From contig CAUYUJ010018490.1 of assembly GCA_963575745.1 (NCBI GenBank), forward strand, positions 82,501 to 146,500: a stretch of DNA of 64,000 nucleotides, read 5' to 3'. The DNA comes from Prorocentrum cordatum (Eukaryota > Sar > Dinophyceae > Prorocentrales > Prorocentraceae). The stretch's first letter is position 1, and every line of letters starts with the position of its first letter. Below are positions 10,245-20,849 of the stretch, in pieces. The notes under the pieces are model-generated. The model saw nothing but the letters and a program-made list of their open reading frames with translations, was not told the DNA's origin and searched no databases. Made by a program: the position numbers and the translations under genes.

Positions 10245-10370
10245 GGGAAACTTGTCGCTATTTTCGGCCTATGGGGTCCCCTCCCAGGCCTCGGGACCAT
10301 CACAGAAAACGACTCAGGATGAAAAACCGGTCCTGGGGAATGGGTCGAGACCTCCAGGGGTCGGCGCTGT
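10245..10370 (+). repeat. Dispersed CCGAGTCGTTTT family copy 4
   Basis: TTTTCGGCCTATGGGGTCCC...AAAACGACTCAGGATGAAAA...GGGTCGAGACCTCCAGGGG: the reverse complement of the 6944-7065 copy with about 80-85% agreement by eye. Confidence 0.6.
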
Positions 10371-10606
10371 AAAAAAAGTCGCGACGTCGGGGGTCTGGGA
10401 AGAGCGAAAACCTGCCACATTGCACTTCAAAACACGGCGCGGAGTGTCCTCGCGTTGGCAGGCCAATGGCTTGCGCCGCGCGACGCGACAGGTCACCCCT
10501 GGAGAAAAAATGCGCATGCGCGTCCCAGGTCTCTCTGGGTGCTCGAAGCCATCCAGCACGCCAGAAGAGCGCAGCTGAGACCCAGGCGGATCCATGGCAT
10601 GATGAG

Positions 10607-10788
10607 CCTGTTTTCCACTACCACCACCATAAGTTGGAGGGGGAGGGGGTCCTCCTCCTCCTCCTCCTCCTCCTCCACCACCTTCTCCATCACCTCCTCC
10701 TCCTCCTCCTCCTCCTCTTCGTCCTTCTCCTCCTCGTCCTCCTCCTCCTTCCCCCCTCCAACTGACGGTGGTGATGGTGGAAAACAGG
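10607..10788. mobile_element. TIR element enclosing a TCC array
   Basis: Left arm 10607-10643 (CCTGTTTTCCAC...AGTTGGAGGGG) and right arm 10751-10788 (CCCCTCCAACTGA...GTGGAAAACAGG) are inverted repeats of ~37 bp with a few mismatches. Weaker pairing continues outward (CCATGGCATGATG against CATCATGG). The interior is almost purely TCC. Confidence 0.65.
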
Positions 10789-11521
10789 ACCATCATGGTA
10801 GGGCCCTGATGCAAGAACGCGACGGGTAGGGCCTGCCCTTTTCAGCCCGCCCCCTCGCTGAAACGCGTCCTCGCGCCACCCATCCCAGGTCTCTGCGGCA
10901 GCAGCGCAGCGCAGTGTCCGACATCGGCCCTGGGCTGGCCCTGATGCAGAGCACGGGGATCATCAAACAAACACGCACGGCGACAGCACCTTGGGAGCAT
11001 CACCAGAACGGAAGGAATACAGCGGCGGCGGTACAGGCTCGCCCGAAAAGATCACGCCAGCGCCCCTGCTTTACCTCTGGAGGGGGAGGAGGGAGGTGGG
11101 AAGAGGGGAGGAGGAGGCAGAGGGCGGCGACTGCCGTCAGTCGGTCCAAATATCTGCCCTGGGTCTCCCGCGCCGTCGGTGACAAGCGCCTCTGGGCTGC
11201 CGAGCAGCAAAATCCTCGCGCTCCACACAGCCCCCGTCTTCCAGGAGACAGGAAACTTCAGATCGCACGAGAACAAACAACGTACACACACGCCCACACT
11301 TTTGTGTCGGCGGCGAGGCAAGGGTCGTCTGCGCTAGCGGGAAGGCCTAAACGGGGGTGCCGTCAAGCGAAGTGTGCCACCATGCAGGAGGGGGAAGAGG
11401 CGGAGGACGCGGCCGAAAGAGGGGCCAGAGGGAGCGAGCCGCTTAGGGGGACGGGTTACGCCCCGAGCGCGTGGCGCGGCCAGCCCCGCCAGCGGGCCCG
11501 AGGCGGCTGCTGCACCAGCCG
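10789..11521. other. Unassigned sequence
   Basis: Mixed-complexity DNA with short GGAGG tracts near 11080-11125. No gene recognised. Confidence 0.35.
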
Positions 11522-11693
11522 GCGGTGGACAAGCCTCCCTTTAGTAAACCACTCTTTAGTGAAAACGGCCTAGGACGAAAACCGACAGACCTGGACCCCC
11601 AAAAATGGCGACTGCGACGCCCTCTCGCGAGCCGAAAACAGCCAACGGCCATTTCGCTAATTGACGTGTCAGGGTAGGAGGTCTATGAGCCTC
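11522..11693. mobile_element. Non-autonomous TIR element, copy 2
   Basis: Homologous to 4616-4780: TTTAGTAAACC, TTTAGTGAAAACGGCCTA, GCCGAAAACAGCCAACGGCC and TTGACGTGTCAGGGT in the same order. The ends are more degraded than in copy 1. Confidence 0.55.
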
Positions 11694-11737
11694 CGAACCA
11701 GGGCGCCAGCGGCGGCGGGGCGCAGTGCGAGGGTGGG

Positions 11738-11784
11738 AAACACACGCACACACGCACACACACACACTCACACACACACACATA
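11738..11784. repeat. CA dinucleotide repeat
   Basis: (CA)n/(CACACG)n microsatellite. Confidence 0.9.
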
Positions 11785-11963
11785 TACCCTCCTCTCACCC
11801 CCTCACCCCCCGGCATTCGCCACGGCGTGACGCCCAGGGCCTCGCGGTCCAGGGCCGCCGGGAGACGGCACAGCGGACCTACAAAAGCTTTGCTCTCCGG
11901 AGACCCGCCGCGTGAGAGAACGAGCACAGTGGAAGCCCCGCCGGTAGAGCGAGGAGCAGACAC

Positions 11964-12065
11964 TTCCTTCTCCTCCTCCCCCTCCTCCTCCACCTCCTCC
12001 TCCTCCTCCTCCTCCTCCTCCTCCTCTGCTTGCCTCCTCCTCCTCCTCCTCTGCTTGCCTCTTCC
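11964..12065. repeat. TCC array downstream of the EF-hand-like gene
   Basis: TCC-rich tract about 100 bp past the stop of the minus-strand gene at 12170. Confidence 0.85.
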
Positions 12066-12169
12066 TCCTCTGAGCTCTGCACTCTGCCAGCGGCGACTGC
12101 CGGCCGGGCCGCTGCCCCACCCGCGGGCGCGACGACAGGCAGGCCGGGGGCGCCCCCGCGCAGCGCCGC

Positions 12170-13284
12170 TCAGAACGCCGCCCCGCCCGAGCCCAGGAGG
12201 CTGGCGCGGAGGGTGTAGGTGAAGTCGCCGGCGGTGGCCGACTCCTCCTCCCTCCGCATCTTGGCGATGGTCTCTCGGGTCACGTAGGTCGCCCTCAGCG
12301 CCGGCCACCACCGCTCCTTCCACTCCAGCCAGTCGATCTGGTGCCGCCTCAGACTCTGGGTCCGCGCGAGGCTGCACGCGTCGTCCGAGGCAAGCACCAG
12401 CGCTCGGACCAGCTGGGAGGCGACGACGCAGTCCCCCCCGGTGCCTAGCAGCTCGAAGCTCCGCCGCATGTCGAGGTCGGAGCCTCGGAAGTCCGGATTG
12501 ACGAAGATGTGGTAAGCTTCTCGCAACTCCACCCACCGCCGCATGGTGACAGCATCTTCCGCGGTGGCGGACGGCCAGCAGAGGTGCAGCATCTCGGTCA
12601 ACGAGACGGGCGACGCGTCCCCGCGGAAGCGCCGCGAGAGGTTCGCCCGTCGCAGCACCCGCACGCGCTCCACGCTCGGCGCGTCCCCCAGCCGCTGGAT
12701 GTACTCCTTTCGCGTCACGAACCCGGTGCGGCCCCTGTCGAAGTCCCAGAAGACATCGCAGGCCGTCCACACGCCCTGCATCGTCGCGCAGGATACCCGC
12801 TCGCCGTCTTTCCTCCCGTAGCCGTGGGGGCTTCGGGTGGACGCGGCGGACGAGACGGACCTCCCGGAGGGCGTGGTGCTCCTGGATGTCGCCCAGTTCG
12901 TCACTCGTGGCGCCATCCTCGGGCTGGTCTCGCTGCCCCACGCCTCCACCAGGCCGCCCGCGGCGCCCCCGCCGAGCTTCGGGCTCTCGACGCTCCAGGC
13001 GTCACTCAGCCCTGAGACCGTGCCCTTCTGCGACGGCAGCCTGCGGGCGCGGGCGGATCGAGCGCTGGCGACCTCCTCCTCGGAGGTCCTCGTCGCTCGG
13101 ACCCCGGGGGGCTGCGCCGCGGCGCCGCCGGCGGGCGCCGCTCTGCGCCCGTGCTGGGAGGAGGGGCGCGCCAGCGGGGCCGTCCCCAGCGCGCCGTCGT
13201 CGGCCCACGCGCTGCTTTTAGACTGCTTCTTGCGCACGGCCTCGACCAGGCGATCTATGCACAAACCGTCCCCGTCGAGGAAGC
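12170..13284 (-). CDS. EF-hand-like calcium-sensor-type protein, 3' exon (5' end missing)
   Basis: A 370-codon minus-strand frame ending at a TGA (12170-12172). The C-terminal half reads like an exon of a dinoflagellate EF-hand-like family: WDFDRGRTGFVTRKEYIQRL gives one 12-residue loop starting DRGRTG with D1, G6, V8 and E12 kept but Gly at position 3. It is followed by a family-typical stretch (ERVRVLRRANLSRRF, WPSATAEDAVTMRRWVELRE) and a second, degenerate loop near LLGTGGDCVVASQLVRA. The N-terminal ~100 codons are low complexity. No in-frame ATG opens the frame. The best boundary is a CAG|G acceptor at 13285/13284, directly downstream (on the minus strand) of a GGA/TCC array, so I treat this as a 3' exon. 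Calcium binding is inferred and weak. The family match is from memory, not a search. Confidence 0.65.
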
Positions 13285-13530
13285 CTGCGCGTGCACGGTT
13301 TCCCCCGGGGACGTGGGCGACCCGAGGAGGAGGAGGAGGAGGAGGAGGAGGAGGAGGAGGAGGAGGAGAGGAGGAGGAGAGGAGGAGGAGCAGGGGAGGA
13401 AGAGGAGAGGAGAGGAGGAGAAGGAGGAGGAGGAGCAGGAGGAGGAGAGAGGAGGAGGAGGAGGAGGAGGGAGGAGGAGGAGGAGGAGGAGGAGGAGGAG
13501 AGGAGAGAGGAGGAGGAGGAGGACGGGTCG
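13285..13530 (-). other. Probable intron of the EF-hand-like gene (GGA/TCC array)
   Basis: Purine array 13324-13525 (TCC on the coding strand), ending in a 36-nt segment at 13291-13326 that recurs on the plus strand at 50358-50393 after another TCC array (CTCGGGTCGCC...GGGAAACCGTGCAC, about 33 of 36 positions). The shared array-plus-tail suggests a mobile intron-like (introner-type) sequence. The splice sites are inferred. Confidence 0.45.
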
Positions 13531-13826
13531 AAGCCCTTCGGAGAAACCCTCCACCTGCGGAGGTCGCGGCGGGGCCTGGGCTGTTCCGCGCCCTCGCCCG
13601 GCGGCGGGGCGCCTTCGGCGAAGGCCGCGCCGGCGACGGGGGTCGGAGGCCTCCGGGCCGCCGCGTCGCCCTCGGCGCGAGGCGCCTCGGCGCCGGCGAG
13701 GGGCGCGGCCGCGGAGAGGCGGGCCGACGCCGAGACGCTGGCCGCGGCCGAGGGCGACAACTGCGCCGAAGGCGCGCGGCGGGCGTTGCGGCGGGCCGCC
13801 ACCGAGGGCGGGCGGTGCTGCGCCAT
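13531..13826 (-). other. Possible upstream exon of the EF-hand-like gene
   Basis: A minus-strand ATG at 13826-13824 opens an Ala/Pro/Arg-rich frame (MAQHRPPSVAARRNARRAP) that runs to the array at ~13530. Composition is balanced rather than repeat-like, and it lies directly upstream of the probable intron. No domain; linkage to the downstream exon is inferred. Confidence 0.3.
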
Positions 13827-13924
13827 GGCGGGCGGCGCGCGGCCGACGAACCAGAAGACCCTGGCTGCCGCTCCCCGCGCCATCCTTACCTCCCCCCGTC
13901 CTCGTTCCTCCTCGTCCTCGTCCT

Positions 13925-15035
13925 CGTCCTTCTGCTGCTGTTGCTGCTGTTGCTGCTGCTGTTGTTGATGTTGCTGTTGTTGCTGTTGCTGCTCCTCTCC
14001 CCTGTCAATGCTCATTCTCGCCCTGTTCATTCTCGCCCTCATCGGCCTCCTGCTTCATCTCCTCCTCCTCAACCTCCTCGTCTTCCTCCTCCTCCTCTTC
14101 CTCCTCATCCTCCCCATCCTCCGCCCTTTCCTCCCGCCCCTCGTCCTCTTACTCCTCTTGTTCTTATGTTTATGATTAATATTATTATTCTTATTATTAT
14201 GATTATTATTATTAGTAGTAGTAGTAGTATTAATATTATTATTAGTATTATTACTATTAGTATTATTATTATGATTATTATTATTATTAGTAGTATTATT
14301 ATTAGTCGTATTATTATTGGTATTATTATTATTAATATTATTATTATTAATACTATTATTATGATTAGTAGTAGTAGTATTATTATGTTTATTATTCTTC
14401 TTATTATTATTATCAGTATTCTTATGATTATTATTATTATCATTATTATTCGTATTATTATTATTATTAATACTAGTATTAACATTATTATTCTTATTCG
14501 TATTATTATTATTACTACTACTATTATTATTATTAATATTATTACTACTATTACTATTATTAGTATTATTCCTCCTCCTCCTCCACCTCCACCTCCACCT
14601 CCTCCTCCTCCTCCTCCTCCTCCTCCTCCTCCTCCTCCAACTCCCCCTCCCCCTCCCCCTCTTCCTCCTCCACCTCCTCCTCCTCCTCCTCCGCTTCCTC
14701 CTCTCCTCCTCCTCCTCCTCCTTGTCCTCCTCCCCGTCCTCTTCCCCAACCTCCCCCTCCTCTTCCTTCCTCCTCCTCCTCCGCCTCCTCCTCCTCCTCC
14801 TCTCTCCTCCTCCTCCTCCTACCTCCTCCTCCTCCTCCTCCTCCCTCCTCCTCCTCCTCCGTTCCTCCCTCTCCTCTCTCCTCCTCCTCCTCCTTCTCCG
14901 CCACCCCTCCTCCTCCACCTCCTCCTCCTTTTCCTCACCCTCCTTGTCCTCCTCCTCTTCCTCCTCCTTATCATCATCGTTATGTTCCTCCTTTTCTTCC
15001 TCCCCCGTTTCGTTCTTCTCCTCCTCCTGTGTTAC
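13925..15035. repeat. Composite simple-repeat block: TGC/TTG, TCC, ATT
   Basis: TGCTGT/TTG repeats at 13930-13996 (poly-Gln if read on the minus strand), TCC at 14040-14160, about 400 bp of ATT/AGT-type AT-rich repeat at 14165-14570, then TCC to 15035. The open frames here (poly-Ile, poly-Asn, poly-Glu) are repeat artefacts. Confidence 0.9.
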
Positions 15036-15372
15036 CAGCACTCTTGCCTGACCTCTCGCTTGGGTTGCTCAAGGGAACTGGGGTGCTGTGTTTGCGCATC
15101 TGGAACAGATGCAGCAAAGCCCCCCGCAGCTCAGGCCTAGCAGGGCGCATTGTCATCACATCAGCACACTGTGCCCTTGTTCTGCAGCGTCGTAATTTGT
15201 ACTGTCTGGACCGACCCACATGGACCAGCCAATCGAGACAAATACGACGGGCACGTGCTCTCCTTGAGAATGATGATCACCACTTCGTTTGCCACGGCGA
15301 TAATGCGTTCGGTACTGTCCTACAAGCACAAGCACCAATCTTCCCGGTCACCTCTGTTGTTGCATGCAACGG
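15036..15372. other. Unassigned sequence next to the copia element
   Basis: Unique-looking DNA where a 3' LTR of the minus-strand copia element would lie. I could not match it to DNA beyond the gag end. Confidence 0.35.
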
Positions 15373-16101
15373 CTAGCCCCCGATGAAGATCATGTTGGCC
15401 TTCTTCGCACTGGCCTTCGCCTGCGCAAGCTTCTTTTCCTGTGGGATGGTGGGTACCAGCCCAGCCGCAAGGAACAACGTCTCACAGACACCGCCCCAAG
15501 AACACGCCATTTGCAAAAACTCGACTCGATGTCTGTTTTCAAAGGCGACGGCCTCACTCTTTGTCGAAAAGTGCGAGACCACCGTTTCTTCTTGCAAATA
15601 CAACTGATCGGAAAGATGGTCCGTGGCCCGATAAGTGAGCTGTATCCATCGTAGACAGGCTTGTCCGAGAGCAGTCAGCAAACGATGCGTCAGTGAACTG
15701 CCCTACCTCAAGGCCCCGTGGATCGACCCAGTAGAGCCCGCCAACATAGAATCGCTATGCTGATGGAGGTGGGATGCGAGTCGGTGCAACCGTCCTTCAC
15801 ATATTCTGGTGACTGTAGTTACCTGTCTAGCCAGATTACATACTGAATGGGGGATGCCGGATCGACAGCATCGCGCGAAGTAGATTTTCTGGATCCAAAC
15901 ACTCGCAGCGGACAAAGCTGATGTCCCTGACGTTTCGAAATCTCTGGCCTTGAAACTGTCGTCTGCAAGCCCTTGCTTTGGCGCCTCACGATTGGATGCG
16001 ATGACTATGTTGGCACACTCGAGGCATCTGTTCGCACATTGATCGGTGCATGCCAACATACCAACCCGAACTTGCAAGGGGGGCCGGCATCGCCCCCCCA
16101 C
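15373..16101 (-). pseudogene. copia RNase H region (broken)
   Basis: Two frames (15703-16101 and 15373-15681) carry the copia landmarks ALSAASVWIQKIYFARC, LARQVTTVTRICEGRLHRL and a SHFSTKSEA block standing in for the usual SHSTPEAE catalytic segment. A frameshift lies near 15690. Confidence 0.7.
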
Positions 16102-16183
16102 GTTCGGCGCGGGTGTTCATTGGTGAAGTCTCTTTGTCTTAAAACGTACTGGAAGAGACAGCTCTGCCCTTTTGCCTGCGCGA

Positions 16184-16826
16184 TTACGTCCACAGCCTCC
16201 CAATACCAGGCATCATATCCCTCCTGGGGTTCACAACATGTAGGAAGTGTCCAGGGGGCCCGAGAGCGTCTTTCTGCGTCGTCTCGATCTCCCAAGTGTC
16301 CGCGGGGTTCAGGTGGACCAAGACGGAAACTGGAAAAGTGATGCTGGTCCATCCTTTCTGAATGTCTGCTGTTTTACCTGCCGCTCCAAAGTCACCGACG
16401 TATGTCAACAGGATTAGTTCTACATTCTCGCGGCGATTGGTAGACTCCCATCCCAGGATGACCTTCCAGCAGCCAGCGTACAACGCTTTCCGCAGTGGCG
16501 CTCCCAGAACGCAACCGACTGTGTGCGGACATAAAGTTAGAGCCGAAACTGCACGACTGATCGGCAACAAATTGCTCTCTAGCACAATTTCTGGCCACCG
16601 CTACTTGGGGAGCTCGATCAAGCGTCAACAGCGTCGATCCTACCGCCCCCATACAGGCATACAAGAGGCCCTGAGCGCAGGCGCCAACGGCATCAGACTG
16701 TTGCCCGCCATTGGCAGTGGGGCACGCCACTGCGTCGAGAAGCTCGCCACAGTCGATGCGCGACGCAAAACTGGCTACCTCAGAGAGTGGGGCCCCCAAT
16801 CCAGTTTTTGGCCAGTAACGTTGCAT
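16184..16826 (-). pseudogene. copia reverse transcriptase region (broken)
   Basis: ILLTYVGDFGAAGKTADI (frame 16184-16585) corresponds to the copia YVDDFxxAG catalytic block, with the first Asp changed to Gly, which alone should inactivate RT. LRKALYAGCW before it resembles the ALYGHPxAGxxW segment. The upstream half is in another frame (16392-16826). Confidence 0.65.
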
Positions 16827-17898
16827 CCCAGGCGCGCGACGCGCCTCTTGAACTAAGACTCTCCTGCGCGCACCAACTCGGAGTTTTCATTCGCGACAAA
16901 GAAAAACCGGCCCATGCGCGCGCGTCTGCCAGCGGCTCGCGCTCCGCGCGCAGCGCCATCATGCTCGCAGACGGAAATGCAGAATAACTCGTCTGTGCCA
17001 TTCTGAAGTCAAGTGGTTTCATAACATCGGAGGCAACAGCAACTTCCTTCTTAGCCAACTGTTGGGCAACGCGCATTTTGCGCGCCAGCATGCGCCGTCG
17101 CGCATGCCATCTGAGAAACGCTCTCGGCCCGCCTGCCTACTTCCAGACGCTGGGGGAAGCGCGACAAGGATTGCCCGTGCAGCGCGACCGCCCCCATGCA
17201 TCTGCGCGTCGGCGACAGGAGGCGCAATGGGCAGCGCGTCGTTCATTGGTCGAGGCGGCCGGAAAGGACCAGCTGAGGGCATGGCTGGACACTCGAGGCC
17301 TCCGCCGACATCAAACTGCGTGACGGCTCCGAAGCATTGGCGTAAGCCGCCGATAACGGAATGGCCGCACCTGGGCCATCATGATATAACTTGGCGGCCA
17401 CGTCGCGCGGTCTACCAGATGCCTCAGCAAACAGGATGCCTTGTATGATCAATGTCCCGAACGTCGTGGTCCAAGAGGACTTGGCCAGCACTGGCGTCCT
17501 GGGCGACGCGTCGATGGGCGCGCTTCCATCGCGGGTCCCACTCGCAACTCGCGCAGTGGCAAAGGGGCCCTACCATTGCGGCGCGCCCAGCAGCTCTGGG
17601 CGGACCCCGCCCAGACTTTCGTGGCATCGCGTCGTTGTTTCTTGGGCGAAATACAACAACTGCAACTGTGAACGCGGCCAGTGCGGGTAGGTGCCTGGGC
17701 GCGAGTTTCGCCGAGCATCCTCGCCATGCCGGATTCAACGCTCAAGAGCGGGCATGACACAGCGCGAGACCAAAACTCAGAAAACTTTCGAAGGCCATGA
17801 TCTCATCAATTCATCACAGGCGCCCAACGTGAAGCGAATCAGTTCATGACGCTCGCAGCCAATATCTTCAACAGGAACGCGAGGGTGATCTGCCCCTC

Positions 17899-18683
17899 TC
17901 ATCGTTTCGATCGAGTAAACATCGGTCTTAGCTGGTACACAAATCTGACGCGCATATTGCCTCGAACCCCCCACTCACCGGGAACTGCAACGTCCGCTGG
18001 CGCCCCTTGCTGATCTTGGAGATGGAGCTCGGGCTCCGCGCTGGGTGCCAGCTTCCAGCTGAGCGCGAGCACGATCGTCATCGCGATGAGGAGTCAGTCA
18101 GGGCCCCGTTGGCAGCGCGCCATCGCACTGGGGGATCGGGAACGACCTTCCCCAACCATGAGGATATGACGCTGTGAGCGTAGGACTCAACATCAACGAC
18201 ATAGTAGTCGTGGAAACATCGTTGTCCACTGCAGAAATGGTAACCCATAAACATGCCATGCGAAGTCTGATCGCCGAGCTTGCCGCCCTTACACTGCTGC
18301 CAAAAAGCAACCTATGCTCCCTGAGAGGCTGGACGCGCCGCTTCCGTGGGCAGAGGGCCCCTCGACCACGGGGGCGATGGCCACGAGGTCGGCGGCGCCG
18401 CCTTTTCGATCTCAGCCGGGCGGTCAACTTATATCGGTTTTACGTTAGCCCTGGCACCAGTGAGCGTCTGGAAACCACGCACCGTTTCATCCGCATTCTT
18501 TAGCAAGGCGGAAAAGCAAGCAATGTCTGTAGCCCCCCTGTCTAGGGCAACAAGACAAGCAGCCTCCCAGTGCTGTTGCATATGGTGCCTGCTCCTACGA
18601 TCATATCGTCCGCGGTGACAATATCGCCGAATTCTCTCGGATCGTCGTCTCCAGCGAACTCCGATCCCGTGTTTTCTTTTCAT
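17899..18683 (-). pseudogene. copia integrase-like region (broken)
   Basis: Weak matches only: a frame at 18429-18683 (ACFSALLKNADETVRGFQ) placed like the integrase core, and 17899-18081 placed like the integrase C-terminal segment. The call rests mainly on position between gag-like and RT sequence. Confidence 0.4.
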
Positions 18684-19987
18684 CGTGTGAGGCTGATCAC
18701 CGACGCTGCCTAGCCTTTGCGCTTGTGCGCGCTGGCACGTCGGAAAATCGGGGCGCCTGTGTTCGCGCGCCAGGACAATGGGGGCGGGGAGACTACTGAT
18801 CAGACGCTGAACTATCGGTCTAAGATGTCGTGTTGCGCCGACGTCTGGGCATGCCGCCCGTGCGACTGACGTTGGTCAGCTGATCTACCGCGGTCGCATC
18901 GGCCTTCGCCGACACTCAACCCTCTGCCTCAGCAGCGGACCTCTACGCCGCAACGGAGGGGGAGTCCCCCCACGCATTGGAGACAGCCATTGCCCTAGTA
19001 ATAACAGCGACCGCAGGTCGTGGCCGAACGCCGTCGTCACCGTGGCCACTTGCAGTCGATGGCCCACCTGATAGCCGCGGGTCGCGCTGACCAGCAGGGG
19101 CGCTAGCCCCCGCCAATTCCATGCCCGGCGGCCGACTCGGAGGGCGGCAGGTGCAATCCCGCATGCCGATGTTGTCTCATGGGGCAGAGTCGGCAATGTC
19201 GTGGCCGCGAATAAACGGAGCTTTGGCGTCAATATCGAAGGGCCGTGGAAGTCCCGGGGCCGCGGCCTTGAGACAGAACGGCCGCGGGTGACGCGCTCGG
19301 GCAGCTACGTAGAGCACGCGGTCCCATCAATCCTGCGCGCCACCGCCCCTCTCGACATAATTATCCGAGATACCTGTCGCTTCAGCGGCGGCCTTCGCCG
19401 ACGTGACCGCATCGGCCGTCGCCAACGCCGCAGGCAGTGCCTCGGCGGTCGGTGGGCATCGTCCGCGACTCTCCAATCCGCCAGTTCTCTGGCTGCTGGT
19501 GGGGAAACAGCGATCCTGCTGCCCACTGAGTGTCCGTCCTGCCGGGCTAACTTGCTGCGCGCGCTGGGGGTGGCTGTCGCGCCGTTGCGGCCAGCTGTAA
19601 TATTGTTTCCTGATGGTGGTCATGCACCGTCCGCGCGAGGTCACCCACCCTTCTACGCGCGCGATTAATCTCAGCAGTCTCAGCAGTAAACCCGTCGCGG
19701 ATCCCATCCGCGCCAGCATTTTGGAGGTCGCTGCAATTGCGAACCTGGTCACTCAAGTTCGCGCGAAACCACCCCCCTTTGCACTACCAGACAGGGGCTA
19801 AGGATGAGAGTTTCTTGTGTCGTAAAAAAACACACATCGCCGTTGGTAGAGTACGGTCCATCGGCGCTGGCGCTGCCCAGCCTTTCCTGGAGAAAAACAA
19901 GTATATCCAATGTGTTGGAATGTTGGGCATGATTTCGTTGGCTTCGTGTCGGAGCTGCGCCCGCGCTGTTGCTGCATGATCAAGCTT

Positions 19988-20846
19988 CTATGGTAATACA
20001 ATATTGCTGTTCTCTAACATGATTGCCCTGGGTTCTAGTGCACCGCGCCTCTGCACAGCACTCTCAATGATACGAATTCGCTCGAGAATGTGGTTCACGC
20101 CCTGTCCATTCGCTCGCTGGTCATCGTGGCGCGCTTGCACAATAGCATCAGCCAGAGTGCCCTTAATCCCCCGAGCCTGAGGGCCCCCACACTGAGCATT
20201 ATGCGTTTGTGTAACGCTTGCGAACTCCGTAATGGTTGCTTGCAATATGTTGGGGCTCGCCTCGTGTTGTTCAAAAATTCGGCTCTGCTCCGTTAGTGCC
20301 AGTTGTTGCATGTCTGCCGTTTGTTGGCTTAGCTTCTGGAGAGGATCTGCTGCCGAAATCGATCATATTGTTTCCGCGGCGGCTGCTTTGCCAACTGTGG
20401 AGTTCCGCCTGTTGTCTAGACAATTGCCGCGGGACCAATCGTGACGGTGCTGGTTGCACCTGGTCGAATGGAAAGGAGGGCCCTGGTGATCTCGTTTGCT
20501 GTTGGTACCCTAGCTTTGTAACCATGCTTTGCCATCTCGGGGTGCGGGGCAAACCTTCTCTCTTCCGATCGCATGCGTAATCCTGTCGTGCCTGCGTCTG
20601 GTCATGAAGCCGCCATCGCATCGGCCTTCGCCGACGCATCGGCGCCAGGTTTCCCGCCGCAATGGCCCTATCGCGCGGGCGGGGCGGGGCGCGATGACCT
20701 TTGCCCGAGGCACGATCTATCGGTGCGACTTGTCCGCGTCCTATTGGCTGCAACTTCGCAGCTACTGGCCTCCACGACTCCGAACCGCGGGATTCGTCGA
20801 GGATGTTGGCACCGAGGTGTTTTTCCACTTCGCCCGCGTCTGCCAT
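19988..20846 (-). pseudogene. copia gag-like region (broken)
   Basis: A minus-strand frame (20271-20846) with a PRWQSMVTKLGYQQQ stretch passes by frameshift into a helical Gln/Glu-rich frame (19988-20311, QLALTEQSRIFEQHEAS). Composition and position suit a gag N-terminus. No zinc knuckle is seen. Confidence 0.4.
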
Positions 20847-20849
20847 CTT

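Larger units (their letters stand above)
15373..20846 (-). pseudogene. Decayed Ty1/copia-type LTR retrotransposon
   Basis: Minus-strand fragments occur in copia order: gag-like (19988-20846), integrase-like (17899-18683), reverse transcriptase (16184-16826) and RNase H (15373-16101). Every part is broken by frameshifts or stops, so no polyprotein survives. The domain order integrase before RT separates Ty1/copia from Ty3. LTRs could not be recognised by eye, so the true ends are unknown. About 5.5 kb is a normal size for this class. The region is notably free of GGA/TCC arrays. Confidence 0.7.

Noticed and set aside
12837-15140. 767-codon plus-strand frame
   Set aside because: Antisense to the EF-hand-like exon, then poly-Pro and poly-Ile from simple repeats.
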